Shown: positions 1 to 9,191, counted from the first letter of the stretch. The stretch is DNA of 64,000 bases from Paenibacillus sp. URB8-2 (GCF_013393385.1 NZ_AP023239.1:3348001-3412000); one strand, 5' to 3'. Program-made: numbers and translations. The notes: generated by a model not told the origin, from the letters alone.

Positions 1-503
1 GCGGCCGGGGTCGCACCGCCCCCAACCGCGGAAGCCGTTCCTACCGGCTGTGTAGCTGCGGGAGCTTGAGTGCTGTCGGTAATCGGATTAGCGTCGGTCT
101 GCTGGTTATCCGATTTCCCCCAGTTTGAAGCATACATGTAGATAACCGCAATAATCAGTACCGGAAAAATCCACATTAAAAGCGTTGGCAGCCATTTGGC
201 ATTCCGTTCAGGCTCGGGTCTGCGGCTGCGCTTCTGAAGCACCGACTCCATGGTGGACGGCTCTTCCTTGGACACCGGAACGCTTCCGGGCTCCTGTATG
301 AGTTCATCGGGATTAACACCAACCGCTTCCGCATAAGTCTTGATAAACGCGCGGACATAAAAACTGCCGGGAAGTACCTTATAGTCCCCCGCCTCGATGG
401 CTTCCAAATATTTTTTGCGGATCTTCGTTACTTCCTGCACATCATCCAGACTCATTCCCTTCTGCAGACGAGCCTCTTTCAACTGCCGGCCTAGTTCCGA
501 CAT
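1..503 (-). CDS. rodZ: RodZ-like cytoskeletal protein (5' part; runs off window)
   Basis: RodZ links the MreB cytoskeleton to the cell-wall elongation machinery. The frame is open from an ATG at 503, preceded by AAGGAGGTGATGGC, to the window edge, so only the first 167 or so residues are present. Residues 1-75 form a HTH_25-type helix-turn-helix (MSELGRQLKEARLQKGMSLD, then the KIRKKYLEAIEAGDY motif typical of RodZ). A basic stretch (KRSRRPEPERNAK) precedes one transmembrane helix around residues 108-126, and a Thr/Ala/Pro-rich extracytoplasmic linker begins before the cut. It follows ymfK by 25 bp, as ymfM/rodZ does in Bacillus. The HTH-basic-TM layout makes the call firm. Confidence 0.9.
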   Translation of the reverse strand, partial: MSELGRQLKEARLQKGMSLDDVQEVTKIRKKYLEAIEAGDYKVLPGSFYVRAFIKTYAEAVGVNPDELIQEPGSVPVSKEEPSTMESVLQKRSRRPEPERNAKWLPTLLMWIFPVLIIAVIYMYASNWGKSDNQQTDANPITDSTQAPAATQPVGTASAVGGGATPA

Positions 504-528
504 GCCATCACCTCCTTATTCTCTCTAT

Positions 529-1296
529 TTACAAATCGTCGCTGTAGCTGTTCGTAAATGTATCGTAAAGAATCTCTTCGCTCGGCGTATTGCGCAGCTC
601 GATTAGAATATCGAAATCGTCATACGTGTACTCCGACTCGCGGACAAAAATATCCGGGTGCTCGATAACCTTTGTACTCGGCATACTCATGATGTCTTTG
701 AGGAGATTGTAATGCTTCTCATTGGACCGGATCGTGCTGACAATGCCGTCGATAATAAAAACGTTATTCGGATTCATTTCATCCTCGGCGAGCTGGCTGC
801 GAACGGTCTGCCGAAGCATGGTCGAGGATACAAAGGTCCAGCGCTTCATCGCGCATACGCTTCCCGCGATAATCGATTCCGTCTTGCCGACGCGCGGCAT
901 TCCGCGAAGACCGATTACCTGGTTGCCTTCCCGCTTAAAGAGCTCTCCCAGAAAATCAACGAGGAGGCCAAGCTCATCCCGCGTAAAGCGAAATGTTTTG
1001 CGGTCATCTGAATCCCGGTCAATATACCTTCCGTGGCGAACAGCCAGCTTGTCGACAAGACGCGGTGAACGCAGCGCGGTCACCGTTATATTTTCAACCT
1101 TTTTGAGCATCTCGCCCATCAGCCGGATTTTCTCATCATCATTCGTTTCAAGCAGCATGCCGCGCGTTTTGTCCTCCACCCCGTTGATGGTCAGTATGTT
1201 GACCTCCAGCATACCGAGCATCGAGGCGATATCGCCGAGCAATCCGGGTCTATTCTTATGTATCTTGTATTCCATATACCACTGTTTGTATTCCAA
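529..1296 (-). CDS. ymfK: YmfK-family DUF3388 protein (ACT-like plus P-loop-like motif)
   Basis: A conserved Bacillales protein of unknown function, 255 aa. The N-terminal 80 residues resemble an ACT ligand-binding domain (KIHKNRPGLLGDIASMLGML). A Walker-A-like GMPRVGKTES follows in the middle and an acidic C-terminus closes the protein. The probable start is TTG at 1296, eight codons before an in-frame ATG, with a GGTGTAG-type ribosome site upstream. It lies between ymfJ and rodZ as in Bacillus subtilis. Family membership is clear from the order and motifs. A nucleotide-dependent regulatory role is only inference. Confidence 0.85.
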   Translation of the reverse strand: MEYKQWYMEYKIHKNRPGLLGDIASMLGMLEVNILTINGVEDKTRGMLLETNDDEKIRLMGEMLKKVENITVTALRSPRLVDKLAVRHGRYIDRDSDDRKTFRFTRDELGLLVDFLGELFKREGNQVIGLRGMPRVGKTESIIAGSVCAMKRWTFVSSTMLRQTVRSQLAEDEMNPNNVFIIDGIVSTIRSNEKHYNLLKDIMSMPSTKVIEHPDIFVRESEYTYDDFDILIELRNTPSEEILYDTFTNSYSDDL

Positions 1297-1442
1297 CTTC
1301 TACACCTCGTAATGTAAATTCCCTTTTCCCGAGCCTTGATTCGTCAAAAAACACCAAGATACGACAATCTTTCAGGTTTACGGGTCATGTTAATGATATA
1401 TAAAATGAAATTGAAAGGCAAGACGAAAGGCCGGACAATTGC

Positions 1443-1467
1443 AGAAAAGCTCCCGCGAGGGGAGCTT
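1443..1467 (-). terminator. Rho-independent terminator after ymfJ
   Basis: On the minus strand an 8-bp stem AAGCTCCC/GGGAGCTT with a 5-nt loop is followed by a short T-rich run (TTTTCTGC). It lies 12 bp after the ymfJ stop. The T-run is modest, so some read-through into ymfK is likely. Confidence 0.65.
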
Positions 1468-1478
1468 GTTCCGCTGGA

Positions 1479-1742
1479 CTATGCGTTTTGCTTCGCCAGC
1501 TTGACCATAAGGGAAGCGATGGTATGGCGCTGACTTTCGTCGCCCACATCCCACAGCTCTTTGATCGCCCGGTTCGAGGCGTTTTGCGGATCGACCTTTT
1601 TATCGAGGAATTCCCCGATTTCAAAAGCCAGCTTGGCGATGGTATCTTCGCTCATGCCCACTTTTTCGGCCTGAATGACCCGTTCGCCCAGAAATTTCTT
1701 CCAGGTATCATAGTTTTTGATCACTGAAGACTCTGTTGACAT
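1479..1742 (-). CDS. ymfJ: YmfJ, DUF3243 small cytosolic protein
   Basis: An 87-aa protein of the DUF3243 family, found across Bacillales with no established function. The start at 1742 (MSTESSVIKNYDTWK) is chosen because GAAGGAGG lies 8 bases upstream; the open frame extends 12 codons further without a ribosome site. The sequence is helical and charged with no membrane segment (GERVIQAEKVGMSEDTIAKL, then DKKVDPQNASNRAIKELWDV). It sits between the SDR gene ymfI and ymfK, the usual neighbourhood, and has its own terminator. Confidence 0.88.
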   Translation of the reverse strand: MSTESSVIKNYDTWKKFLGERVIQAEKVGMSEDTIAKLAFEIGEFLDKKVDPQNASNRAIKELWDVGDESQRHTIASLMVKLAKQNA

Positions 1743-1832
1743 CTTAAATCCTCCTTCATGTTTAAGATTTAAAAGCAACAGTACTAATATGTCCTCGAAG
1801 AAAATCCGTTATTCCATATAATATTTCTACTT

Positions 1833-2600
1833 TCAGGTAATCCAGCCGCCATTCGGACTAATAATTTGTCCATTTATATAACCAGACTCCGGCAGTGCCA
1901 AGAAATATACGAGCGAGGCAACTTCTTCCGGCGCAGCCAATCTGCCCGCGGGAATTTCTTCCTCGAGCATACGAATCTCGTCCTCAGCCAGGTTATCCAG
2001 CATCGCGGTTCGCACCGCTCCCGGAGCTACCGCGTTCACCGTAACGCCCGATGGAGCCAATTCTTTGGCCAGCGCCTTGGTAAAAGCATTGACTCCGCCC
2101 TTGCTCGCGGAATAGGCGACCTCGCAGGATGCGCCGGAGATTCCCCACACCGAAGAGACATTGATGATCCGGCCATAGCGCTGCGAAACCATATAAGGCA
2201 TAAAAATCTGGCTGCACAGAAAGGTCCCTTTCAGATTGATGTCCATCACGTCGTCCCAATCTTCTTCGGTAAGATCGGCAAGCATGCCATAATGCGATTT
2301 ACCGGCATTGTTCACCAGAATGTCCGGCTGCATGCCGCTGGCCTCCAGACGTTCGGCCATGCGCTGCAGCTGGCTCCGGTCTCTCAAATCGGCGGCCACA
2401 GTCATCACCTGGGAACCGGCGTTCATACAGCGCCGAGCCACCTCGTTGGCCGCCTCGTGTGAATTCATATAGTGAATGACAACCTTCATCCGGGCGGAGG
2501 CAAAACGTTCCGCTATGGCGCCGCCGATTCCGCCGCTCCCCCCGGTAACAAGCACCGTCGTTTCTCCGAGCGGCTTGCCGCTCTCTCCCAATATTTGCAC
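1833..2600 (-). CDS. ymfI: Short-chain dehydrogenase/reductase (YmfI, FabG-like)
   Basis: A classical SDR oxidoreductase of 255 aa. The Rossmann motif TGGSGGIGGA lies near residue 20, NNAG around residue 97, and the active-site set S (NVSSVWG) and YSASKGG around residue 160. It resembles 3-oxoacyl-ACP reductase FabG, but the substrate cannot be read from sequence. The start is GTG at 2600, whose first base overlaps the ymfH stop (TAGTG), so the two are translationally coupled. It is the last gene of the ymfF-ymfH-ymfI set. Confidence 0.88.
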   Translation of the reverse strand: MQILGESGKPLGETTVLVTGGSGGIGGAIAERFASARMKVVIHYMNSHEAANEVARRCMNAGSQVMTVAADLRDRSQLQRMAERLEASGMQPDILVNNAGKSHYGMLADLTEEDWDDVMDINLKGTFLCSQIFMPYMVSQRYGRIINVSSVWGISGASCEVAYSASKGGVNAFTKALAKELAPSGVTVNAVAPGAVRTAMLDNLAEDEIRMLEEEIPAGRLAAPEEVASLVYFLALPESGYINGQIISPNGGWIT

Positions 2601-3880
2601 TATGGATTCACCACGACAGACACGGCCAATTGACTCCAGTCAATATGCTCGCGCAGCCGCTGATTCACTTCTTCCAGTGTAATGGACTCGTATTCCGGAA
2701 GGACGCCGAACAGGTCGCCGCCGCGGAACTCATAACGCGTAAATTCATGGGCAATGCTTTCCGGAGAATTCAGCATGCGCAAATAGCCTCCGATTTTTTT
2801 GTTGCGGGCCCGGATGAAATCGCGTTCCGCGAAACCTGACTCCAGAAGGGGATCAATCTCCTCCCTGATCCGTTTCAGTAGCAGTTCAGGGTCCTTCGTA
2901 TCGCCGCCGATCGCGGAGAAGGCATACTGCGGCGAGCTGTTGAACTCATGGCCGAAGCTGTCTGAAATCAGCCCTTCATCGTACAGCTTCTGGTACAGGG
3001 CCGTACTGCTGCCCAGCAGCAGGTCGAGCATCAGCTTGGTCGACAAGTCGCGGCGCACGGCTGCCTTGCCGGACAGTCCGATCTCTTTTTCCTTGAAGCC
3101 GAACAGGCATTTGGGCATGGAGACGGCCAGCTTATTCTCCAGACGCTGCACGCCTACTTGTTCCGGTTCTTGTTCAAAAATCCGTTCAATCTCACCCTGC
3201 CGTTCGTATGATTTCCGTGCCTGATTGCTGCGTACCAGCTCAAAGACAGATTCCGGGTCAACGCCGCCGACAATAAAGAGCAGCATATTGCTCGGGTGAT
3301 AAAAAGCGTTATAGCACGTATAAAGCGTTTCTTTGGAAATTGTCGAGATGGATTCCACCGTGCCGGCGATGTCGATCCGCACCGGATTTTTCTGATACAT
3401 CGCTTCGATCAAGCCGAAGTAGACGCGCCAGTCCGGATTGTCAGCGTACATGTTGATTTCCTGTCCGATGATGCCTTTTTCCTTTTCCACATTCTGATCC
3501 GTAAAATAGGGACGCTGCACGAAATCGATCAACGTTTCGATATTCGTTTCGATTTTTTCCGTGGCGGAGAACAAATAAACCGTCTGCTCGAAGCTTGTGA
3601 AGGCGTTGGCCGATGCTCCATTCGACGCAAAAGTGGCAAAGATATCCCCTTCCGGCTCCTCGAACATTTTATGCTCCAAAAAATGGGCGATACCGTCCGG
3701 GACCGACGTTTCCTCTCCTCCGGCTACCCGAAAGTGATTGTCCACCGAACCGTATTTGGTCGCAAAAGTGGCATAAGTCTTTTTGAACCCCGGCTTCGGC
3801 AGTACATAAACCTTCAGCCCGTTATCCAAAACTTCGTGGTACAGTGTTTCCTGTAGCCTGTCATAATGGATTTGTTCCAT
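2600..3880 (-). CDS. ymfH: M16 zinc peptidase, YmfH/AlbF-like (catalytic partner)
   Basis: A pitrilysin-family (M16) peptidase of 426 aa. The inverted zinc motif HFLEH is near residue 66, followed by an ENVEKEKG-type third-ligand region near residue 145. YmfH-type proteins are thought to process peptides together with a motif-less partner, as in the AlbE/AlbF pair of subtilosin maturation. Here the upstream gene ymfF is that likely partner: its TAA stop overlaps the ATG of this gene (TAATG). The substrate is unknown. Confidence 0.88.
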   Translation of the reverse strand: MEQIHYDRLQETLYHEVLDNGLKVYVLPKPGFKKTYATFATKYGSVDNHFRVAGGEETSVPDGIAHFLEHKMFEEPEGDIFATFASNGASANAFTSFEQTVYLFSATEKIETNIETLIDFVQRPYFTDQNVEKEKGIIGQEINMYADNPDWRVYFGLIEAMYQKNPVRIDIAGTVESISTISKETLYTCYNAFYHPSNMLLFIVGGVDPESVFELVRSNQARKSYERQGEIERIFEQEPEQVGVQRLENKLAVSMPKCLFGFKEKEIGLSGKAAVRRDLSTKLMLDLLLGSSTALYQKLYDEGLISDSFGHEFNSSPQYAFSAIGGDTKDPELLLKRIREEIDPLLESGFAERDFIRARNKKIGGYLRMLNSPESIAHEFTRYEFRGGDLFGVLPEYESITLEEVNQRLREHIDWSQLAVSVVVNP

Positions 3881-5163
3881 TAGCTTTCCTCCTTCTGCCC
3901 TGTCAGGAAATAAATCGTATCCAGCGCTACGGTATCGGCGGCCCGCTTCACATCTTCCGCGCCGGAAGCTTCCACCTGGCTCATTAGTTCTTCCGTGGAA
4001 CGGTCTTTGCCGGACAGCACCCGGTTAAAGTCAAATGCAATCATCTCAAAGGCGGAATCCTGGATTTCCGAAAGCAGATTGCGGATCATCGCCTTGGTCT
4101 GACTCTGCTCCAGATCGCTGATGTTTCCTTTTTTCATTTCATCCAGCTGCTTGCGGATAATGTCCACGGCTTTGCTGTAGTTTTGAATTTCAATGCCCGA
4201 TTGAATCGTAGCGATTCCCTTATGTCCGTCATAGCGGGAAGAAGCGTAATAAGCAAGACTCTCCTTCTCCCGGACGTTCACGAACAGCTTCGAGTGCGGA
4301 TAGCCGCCCAAAATGCCGTTATACATCAGAGCGTGCGCGTAAGCGTCGTCCTTGTAGGTAATGGATGTGCGCAGGCCCATGTTCAGCTTGCCTTGGCCAA
4401 CTTCCAGCCGCTCTTCCACTGTTCGAACTTCAGTAACGGTCTTGGGGGAAAATTGTGATTGATAAGGGGAATCCGACCGGTTGGCGAGGCTGAAATGCCG
4501 CTCAACAAGCTTCTGGACTTCCTCGGGGCTAGTGTCGCCGACGACATACAAATCGAGAATCGCTCCATCCAGCCAAGAAAGATAGGATTGATGCAGCGAA
4601 TCAGGAGTAATGGCATCCAAATCCGCCCTCTGTCCGAGCGGATGCAGCCGGTACGGTTCTTCGCGGCACATTTCCTCGATACAGCGTTCGGCCGCGTAAC
4701 GTATTTTATCGTTGACAATGGCCTCCAGCTTCTTGCGTACGGTCTCTCGCTCCGTACTGACATAAGAGGCCCGGAAACTGCTGCCTTCAAGCACAGGACG
4801 GGTCAATACCTCGCCCAGAAAAGCGAAGGACTCGCCAAGCAGGCTTTCCTTGCTCTGAACAAACGAGTCATTGATTGTATCCATGCGGAACTGGATGATC
4901 TGGTAATCTCCGCGCTTATAAACGTCGAATCCGAAACCGGCTCCATACAGCTCTTCTAGCCGTTCGCGGAACTGGGTTGTTTCCGGATAGGAAGCCGTGC
5001 CCCGGCGAAGCACGAACGGAATCAGCGCGGTGGGGGTAACGGTCTCTTCGGCGAGGGGAACGCCGGCATACAGCGAAATCGCATAGGTCTTGAACGTCTT
5101 CGTGGGCAGCACATGAATCCGGATGCCGCCTACGTTGCCATGCTGGAACACGTGATTTGTCAA
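3880..5163 (-). CDS. ymfF: M16-family non-catalytic subunit, YmfF/AlbE-like
   Basis: An M16-fold protein of about 427 aa that lacks the HxxEH zinc motif: the equivalent region reads IPFVLRRGTASYPE. It is therefore probably the inactive half of a heterodimer with the YmfH product next door. The C-terminal half keeps the R/Y substrate-binding region (VREKESLAYYASSRYDGHKG). The start is taken as TTG at 5163 because AAAGGAG lies 8 bases before it; an in-frame start 12 codons further upstream has no ribosome site. A terminator separates it from the sleB-like gene upstream. Confidence 0.85.
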   Translation of the reverse strand: MTNHVFQHGNVGGIRIHVLPTKTFKTYAISLYAGVPLAEETVTPTALIPFVLRRGTASYPETTQFRERLEELYGAGFGFDVYKRGDYQIIQFRMDTINDSFVQSKESLLGESFAFLGEVLTRPVLEGSSFRASYVSTERETVRKKLEAIVNDKIRYAAERCIEEMCREEPYRLHPLGQRADLDAITPDSLHQSYLSWLDGAILDLYVVGDTSPEEVQKLVERHFSLANRSDSPYQSQFSPKTVTEVRTVEERLEVGQGKLNMGLRTSITYKDDAYAHALMYNGILGGYPHSKLFVNVREKESLAYYASSRYDGHKGIATIQSGIEIQNYSKAVDIIRKQLDEMKKGNISDLEQSQTKAMIRNLLSEIQDSAFEMIAFDFNRVLSGKDRSTEELMSQVEASGAEDVKRAADTVALDTIYFLTGQKEES

Positions 5164-5244
5164 GTCCAAAACTCCTTTACGGCTTGGATAGAAGCACATT
5201 TACCATGTTTATGAAGTAATATTCATTCTAAACCATTCCAAACT

Positions 5245-5283
5245 AAGGAAGCAACCGGAAGACAGGTCTTCCGATTGCTTCCA
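5245..5283 (-). terminator. Terminator after the SleB-like gene
   Basis: A long hairpin, GGAAGCAA.CGGAAGAC paired with GTCTTCCG.TTGCTTCC and one mismatch, followed by TTAGTTT on the minus strand. It lies 52 bp after the lysin stop and before ymfF. Confidence 0.7.
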
Positions 5284-5334
5284 TGGAACAGCCGCCAAAG
5301 AACGTGTTCAATGGCGGACAGTGTGGTTCATATT

Positions 5335-6186
5335 TTACATACAAAATATATGCTCACCAATCGTCTTCACCTGCTCACGCGTCCAGATCCATTTGGAGGT
5401 TGCGGTCTTCGGATTGAAATAATACAGACAGCCTCCCGTCGGGTCCCAGCCATTCAGAGCCTGCTGAACTGCCTTGCGTGCCTGCTCATTGGGCTCCAGA
5501 TAAATCTGCCCGTCAGCGACGGCTGTAAATGCTCCGGGCTGGAAGATTACGCCCGAAGGCGTGTTCGGAAAACTCGGGGATTTTGTCCGGTTCAGAATGA
5601 CTGCGGCAACAGCGACCTGTCCTTCAAACGGTTCGCCCCGCGATTCCCCGAAAACGGCATTCGCCATGATCTTCAAATCGTTCTCCGACAAGCCCATCGT
5701 ATTTCCCGACGCCAGCTCCGCCTTATTATTTGTGTTATTGGCTTTGTTGGTTTTGTTCGTATTTTTAGCGGTTTTCACTCCAGCAGAAGGTTCCGTCGGA
5801 CGCCAGTTCTTGGTGGCATTGTACAACTTCAGCTTTGTTTTGGCCCCAACGACGCCGTCAGCCTTCATTCCGAACTTCCACTGAAACCATTTGACCGAGT
5901 TCAAGGTTTTGCTGCCGAACTGACTGTCTATTTTGTCCGAGAAGTACCCCAGGTGCTTTAATCGCCCTTGCAGTTCGTAAACATCCGGCCCCGAAGCGCC
6001 GTATTTAATGGGCGTGGTGCCGAAAGCGGGCAGCGCCTCATCATTTCCCTCGGCACTAGAAGAACTTGCAGCGGAGGTCTGTGGCACTTTTGCCGATGAT
6101 TTCTCTCCGGAGAAATGTTCAATCAGCGGGACTGACGCAAGCGTAAGGGACAGTACGGCAATGATCCATAGCTTCTGATTCTTCAT
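5335..6186 (-). CDS. sleB: SleB-type spore cortex-lytic / cell-wall hydrolase
   Basis: An exported peptidoglycan hydrolase, probably a germination lytic transglycosylase of the SleB type. Of 283 aa, residues 1-25 are a signal or anchor segment (KLWIIAVLSLTLASVPL). Residues 60-125 are a peptidoglycan-binding domain (GPDVYELQGRLKHLGYF). A Thr/Asn-rich linker follows, then a Hydrolase_2 domain from about 165 to the end with candidate catalytic Glu in NAVFGESRGEP near residue 179. A sigma-G-like promoter lies 50 bp upstream, in line with forespore expression. No ypeB follows, which in many Bacillus lies beside sleB, so a SleB paralogue or CwlJ-like role is possible. Confidence 0.83.
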   Translation of the reverse strand: MKNQKLWIIAVLSLTLASVPLIEHFSGEKSSAKVPQTSAASSSSAEGNDEALPAFGTTPIKYGASGPDVYELQGRLKHLGYFSDKIDSQFGSKTLNSVKWFQWKFGMKADGVVGAKTKLKLYNATKNWRPTEPSAGVKTAKNTNKTNKANNTNNKAELASGNTMGLSENDLKIMANAVFGESRGEPFEGQVAVAAVILNRTKSPSFPNTPSGVIFQPGAFTAVADGQIYLEPNEQARKAVQQALNGWDPTGGCLYYFNPKTATSKWIWTREQVKTIGEHIFCM

Positions 6187-6236
6187 TTGGCTTCGCTCTA
6201 CCTTTCTCTTGTAAGTTCTGCATGGATGGCTAACGT

Positions 6237-6266
6237 TATTATGACGACCGCGAGGGAATCCTATGC
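6237..6266 (-). promoter_or_regulatory. Sigma-G-like (forespore) promoter for the SleB-like gene
   Basis: Minus strand: GCATA at -35, an 18-nt spacer, then CATAATA at -10. This fits the Bacillus sigma-G consensus (GHATR, N17-18, CATnHTA) at every defined position. It lies about 50 bp before the start codon of a germination-type lysin. Assignment is by motif and context only. Confidence 0.6.
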
Positions 6267-6313
6267 ACCTTAGGAACGAAAAGAAAGGTTGATAAAAAGC
6301 AAAAAACCAATCA

Positions 6314-6409
6314 AGAAGAAACGGCTTCGCCGTCCTTTTAAGGACGGCACCGTTTCTCGTAGAAATATAAGACCCAATGATAAGCGCACAGCTTATACAT
6401 GCTTATATT
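6314..6409 (-). repeat. Interspersed palindromic element, family P, copy 1
   Basis: An imperfect hairpin of about 40 bp (GAAACGG..GCCGTCCTT / AAGGACGGC.CCGTTTC) with a less structured tail containing AAGCTTAT-like and ATATTT motifs. It resembles elements at 23557-23647 and 36132-36226. It lies between spoIIIE and the SleB-like gene, upstream of the sigma-G-like promoter, in a 270-bp non-coding gap. Confidence 0.7.
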
Positions 6410-6410
6410 T

Positions 6411-6447
6411 AAAAAAAGCGCTCCTTTTCCAAAGAAAAAGAACGCTA
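6411..6447 (-). terminator. Rho-independent terminator after spoIIIE
   Basis: On the minus strand AGCGTTCTTTTTC pairs with GGAAAAGGAGCGCT, followed by seven Ts. It lies 10 bp after the spoIIIE stop. Confidence 0.88.
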
Positions 6448-6456
6448 TTTCATAAA

Positions 6457-9099
6457 TTATGAGCTGATACGGCTCTGCTGATACTGTTCCAGCGAAATCA
6501 GCACCTCGCGCGGCTTGCTGCCCTCGTATGGTCCGATGACGCCTCTGGCCTCCATCGAATCGATCAGCCTCGCGGCCCGGGTATAGCCTACCCGCATCCG
6601 GCGCTGGAGCAGCGATACCGATGCCTGCTTGGCCTCTAGCACGATCTGCACCGCCTGCTCGTACAACTCGTCCTGCGGTTCTTCGGTTTCCCCCGCCGCC
6701 TCATCCACTTCCGGAACGATGGACTCGTCATACTCCGCCTCACCTTGGCTGCTGACGTAGTGGACGATTGCTTCCACCTCGGCATCGCTCATGAAAGCCC
6801 CTTGAACCCGAATCGGCTTGGAAGAGCCCATCGGCATAAACAGCATATCGCCGCGGCCCAGCAGCTTCTCCGCTCCCGCCATATCCAGGATGGTCCGCGA
6901 ATCAACCTGCGACGAGACGCCAAAGGCGATCCGTGAAGGAATGTTCGCCTTGATCACGCCGGTGATGACGTCCACTGAAGGACGCTGGGTAGCGATGATC
7001 AAATGGATACCGGCCGCCCGCGCCATCTGGGCCAGACGGCAAATGGCGTCCTCCACATCGCCTGCGGCGACCATCATCAGGTCGGCAAGCTCGTCCACAA
7101 TAACGACGATATACGGAAGGACGGCTGCCGGGTTATCCTTCATCAGCAGATTATAGCCTTCCACATTCCGGGTCCCGGATTTTGAGAATAGCTCGTATCT
7201 TTTCTCCATCTCGACCACGATTTTCTTGAGCGCCAGGCTGGCGCGTTTCGGGTCGGTGACGACAGGAGCCATTAAATGGGGAATGCCATTGTACACATTG
7301 AGCTCAACCATCTTGGGGTCGACCATTAAAAATTTGACTTCGTCCGGTTTAGCCTTGTACAAAATGCTTGTAATAATGCCGTTGATGCAGACCGATTTGC
7401 CTGAGCCGGTTGCCCCGGCGACGAGCAAATGGGGCATCTTGGCAAGGTTGCCGATAATGGTCTGTCCGGAAATATCCCTGCCAAAAGCTATGGTCAGTTT
7501 GGCTTCGGCTTCCTGGAAGATTTGAGTTTCCATTACTTCTCGCATGGTAACCAACGATACTTCGGGATTCGGCACTTCTATGCCGATGGCCGATTTGCCG
7601 GGGATCGGCGCTTCCATCCGGATATCCTTGGCGGCAAGCGCCAAAGCAATATCGTCGGTCAAATTGACGATCCGGCTGACCTTCACGCCGATATCAGGCT
7701 GAATCTCGTACCGGGTAACCGCCGGGCCCCGGACAACCTCCAACACCTTCGCCCGGACGCCGAAGCTTTCCAGCGTTGCCTCCAGCTTGCGTGCGGTCTG
7801 CATATAATCGTTCTGGTCGCCTGCCTTGCCCCCGTTGCTCGGCTTCGTCAGCAGCCGGAAAGGCGGAAGCTTGTAAGGCTTCGGCGGCGGGACAGGCTTG
7901 GGAGCCGCAGCCGCGGGAAGTTCTTCGCCCGTCTCCTCCAGATCGCTGGCGGCTGCCGGCGTAGCGCCGCTGTTCTCTTCCGGGACGGCAGCTTCCGTCT
8001 GTTCCGCGAAACCGGGGCTGTCGTCCGGCTTAATACTGTTCCGCGCAGCCGGGGAGAAGCCGCTCCAGTCCTCCCGGTCCTCGTCGCTTAAGCCTTCCGA
8101 ACGAATATGCTCAAAGAAATCGCGTATGATAGGAGTCACAGGCTCCAGATTTTCACTTTCGAATTCATAATCGTTGTCTTCGTCCGAATCGGACCAATCC
8201 GAACGGGAAGAAACGCCTGAAATGATCGGAACATTCTCCCGTTCCGCTTCCCCCCCGTGTTCGTCATCAGGCAACGAAGAAGCCTCAGATCGGGAACGCG
8301 TTGATTTGCGCTGCATGAGCTTTTCGAAGAACTGCGGCGCTTTTCGATTGGGGAGAGATGTTTCTTCCTCATCCTCCTCGTCATCATCCTCTCGGGAAGA
8401 ACGCGAACCCGCATTAGTCCTGTCTCCGTTCCGGCCCGTTACCGGCACCGCCTGCGGGCGGCTCGCAACCCGGAGACGGATGCCTTCTGCAAGCTTGACC
8501 GCCCGGATTTTAAGCAGGCCGAACAGCTCGATATAGGAAAGATTCGTCACCAGCATAAAGCTGATGGAAAGCATGACGATCATAAGCAGCTTGGCGCCAA
8601 GCGTTCCGAACAGCCACAGCAAAACCGCGAATTCCAGCCCGCCGACATAGCCGCCGCTGATATCTTTGCCCAGCATGTACACGCTGCTGCCGTTCGCGGC
8701 GGGAGACAAAGCGCCGGCCAGATCCTTCCCGGTCTGGGACAGCACATTGCCGGGATGAAGCATGGACAGCGGTCCAAGCTTCTGCTCCATGGCCGAAATG
8801 CTGCTCATCAGACACATCGACAGCACCAGCAGCAGAATGCCGCTGTGCCGGCTGTTCCAGTTTGAAGGCCATTTCCGGTAAATCATCACCATTAATCCGT
8901 AATAGATGCCGGCAAGCGGCAAAACGAAATAGAACCGGCCAAGCAAGTAACCGGCCAAGCTCGATAATGAGCGTCCTACAGCCGCCTCGCCGGATAATGC
9001 AATAACCGAGAAGGTAATCAGCAGAATACCGTAGATTTCATATTTTAAAACGCTGCCCAGCAGCGCCTTCTTTTTTTTCCGTTTTTTCCGTTTTGCCAC
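6457..9099 (-). CDS. spoIIIE: SpoIIIE/FtsK-type DNA translocase
   Basis: A septum-anchored ATPase that pumps DNA across the division or sporulation septum. About 880 aa. A Lys/Arg-rich tip precedes about four membrane helices in residues 20-190. A long acidic Ser/Glu-rich linker spans about 200-400. The motor core carries Walker [14 protein letters not shown] near residue 560 and Walker [15 protein letters not shown] winged-helix gamma domain (about 810-875, [20 protein letters not shown]) reads polar DNA motifs. The start is taken as GTG at 9099 with GGGGGTGA ahead; a GTG at 9108 is also possible. At 880 aa it is longer than the 787-aa B. subtilis protein, mainly in the linker. Confidence 0.93.
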   Translation of the reverse strand: MAKRKKRKKKKALLGSVLKYEIYGILLITFSVIALSGEAAVGRSLSSLAGYLLGRFYFVLPLAGIYYGLMVMIYRKWPSNWNSRHSGILLLVLSMCLMSSISAMEQKLGPLSMLHPGNVLSQTGKDLAGALSPAANGSSVYMLGKDISGGYVGGLEFAVLLWLFGTLGAKLLMIVMLSISFMLVTNLSYIELFGLLKIRAVKLAEGIRLRVASRPQAVPVTGRNGDRTNAGSRSSREDDDEEDEEETSLPNRKAPQFFEKLMQRKSTRSRSEASSLPDDEHGGEAERENVPIISGVSSRSDWSDSDEDNDYEFESENLEPVTPIIRDFFEHIRSEGLSDEDREDWSGFSPAARNSIKPDDSPGFAEQTEAAVPEENSGATPAAASDLEETGEELPAAAAPKPVPPPKPYKLPPFRLLTKPSNGGKAGDQNDYMQTARKLEATLESFGVRAKVLEVVRGPAVTRYEIQPDIGVKVSRIVNLTDDIALALAAKDIRMEAPIPGKSAIGIEVPNPEVSLVTMREVMETQIFQEAEAKLTIAFGRDISGQTIIGNLAKMPHLLVAGATGSGKSVCINGIITSILYKAKPDEVKFLMVDPKMVELNVYNGIPHLMAPVVTDPKRASLALKKIVVEMEKRYELFSKSGTRNVEGYNLLMKDNPAAVLPYIVVIVDELADLMMVAAGDVEDAICRLAQMARAAGIHLIIATQRPSVDVITGVIKANIPSRIAFGVSSQVDSRTILDMAGAEKLLGRGDMLFMPMGSSKPIRVQGAFMSDAEVEAIVHYVSSQGEAEYDESIVPEVDEAAGETEEPQDELYEQAVQIVLEAKQASVSLLQRRMRVGYTRAARLIDSMEARGVIGPYEGSKPREVLISLEQYQQSRISS

Positions 9100-9143
9100 G
9101 CCAGTCACCCCCGAAACAGTATTATACCATATAATGGCGTGGC
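9095..9143 (-). promoter_or_regulatory. Extended -10 promoter inside a 9-bp inverted repeat, before spoIIIE
   Basis: On the minus strand TGGTATAAT (extended -10, hexamer at 9126-9121) lies only about 20 bp before the start codon, so the 5' UTR would be 15 nt or less with the ribosome site at its very end. The same promoter is bracketed by a perfect inverted repeat, GCCACGCCA at 9143-9135 and TGGCGTGGC at 9103-9095. No good -35 box is visible. The repeat could be an operator or coincidence. Confidence 0.45.
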
Positions 9144-9191
9144 GTACCTATGTTCTCTTTTGTCGGAAAATGCGGCTCTTACTGCGAACGG

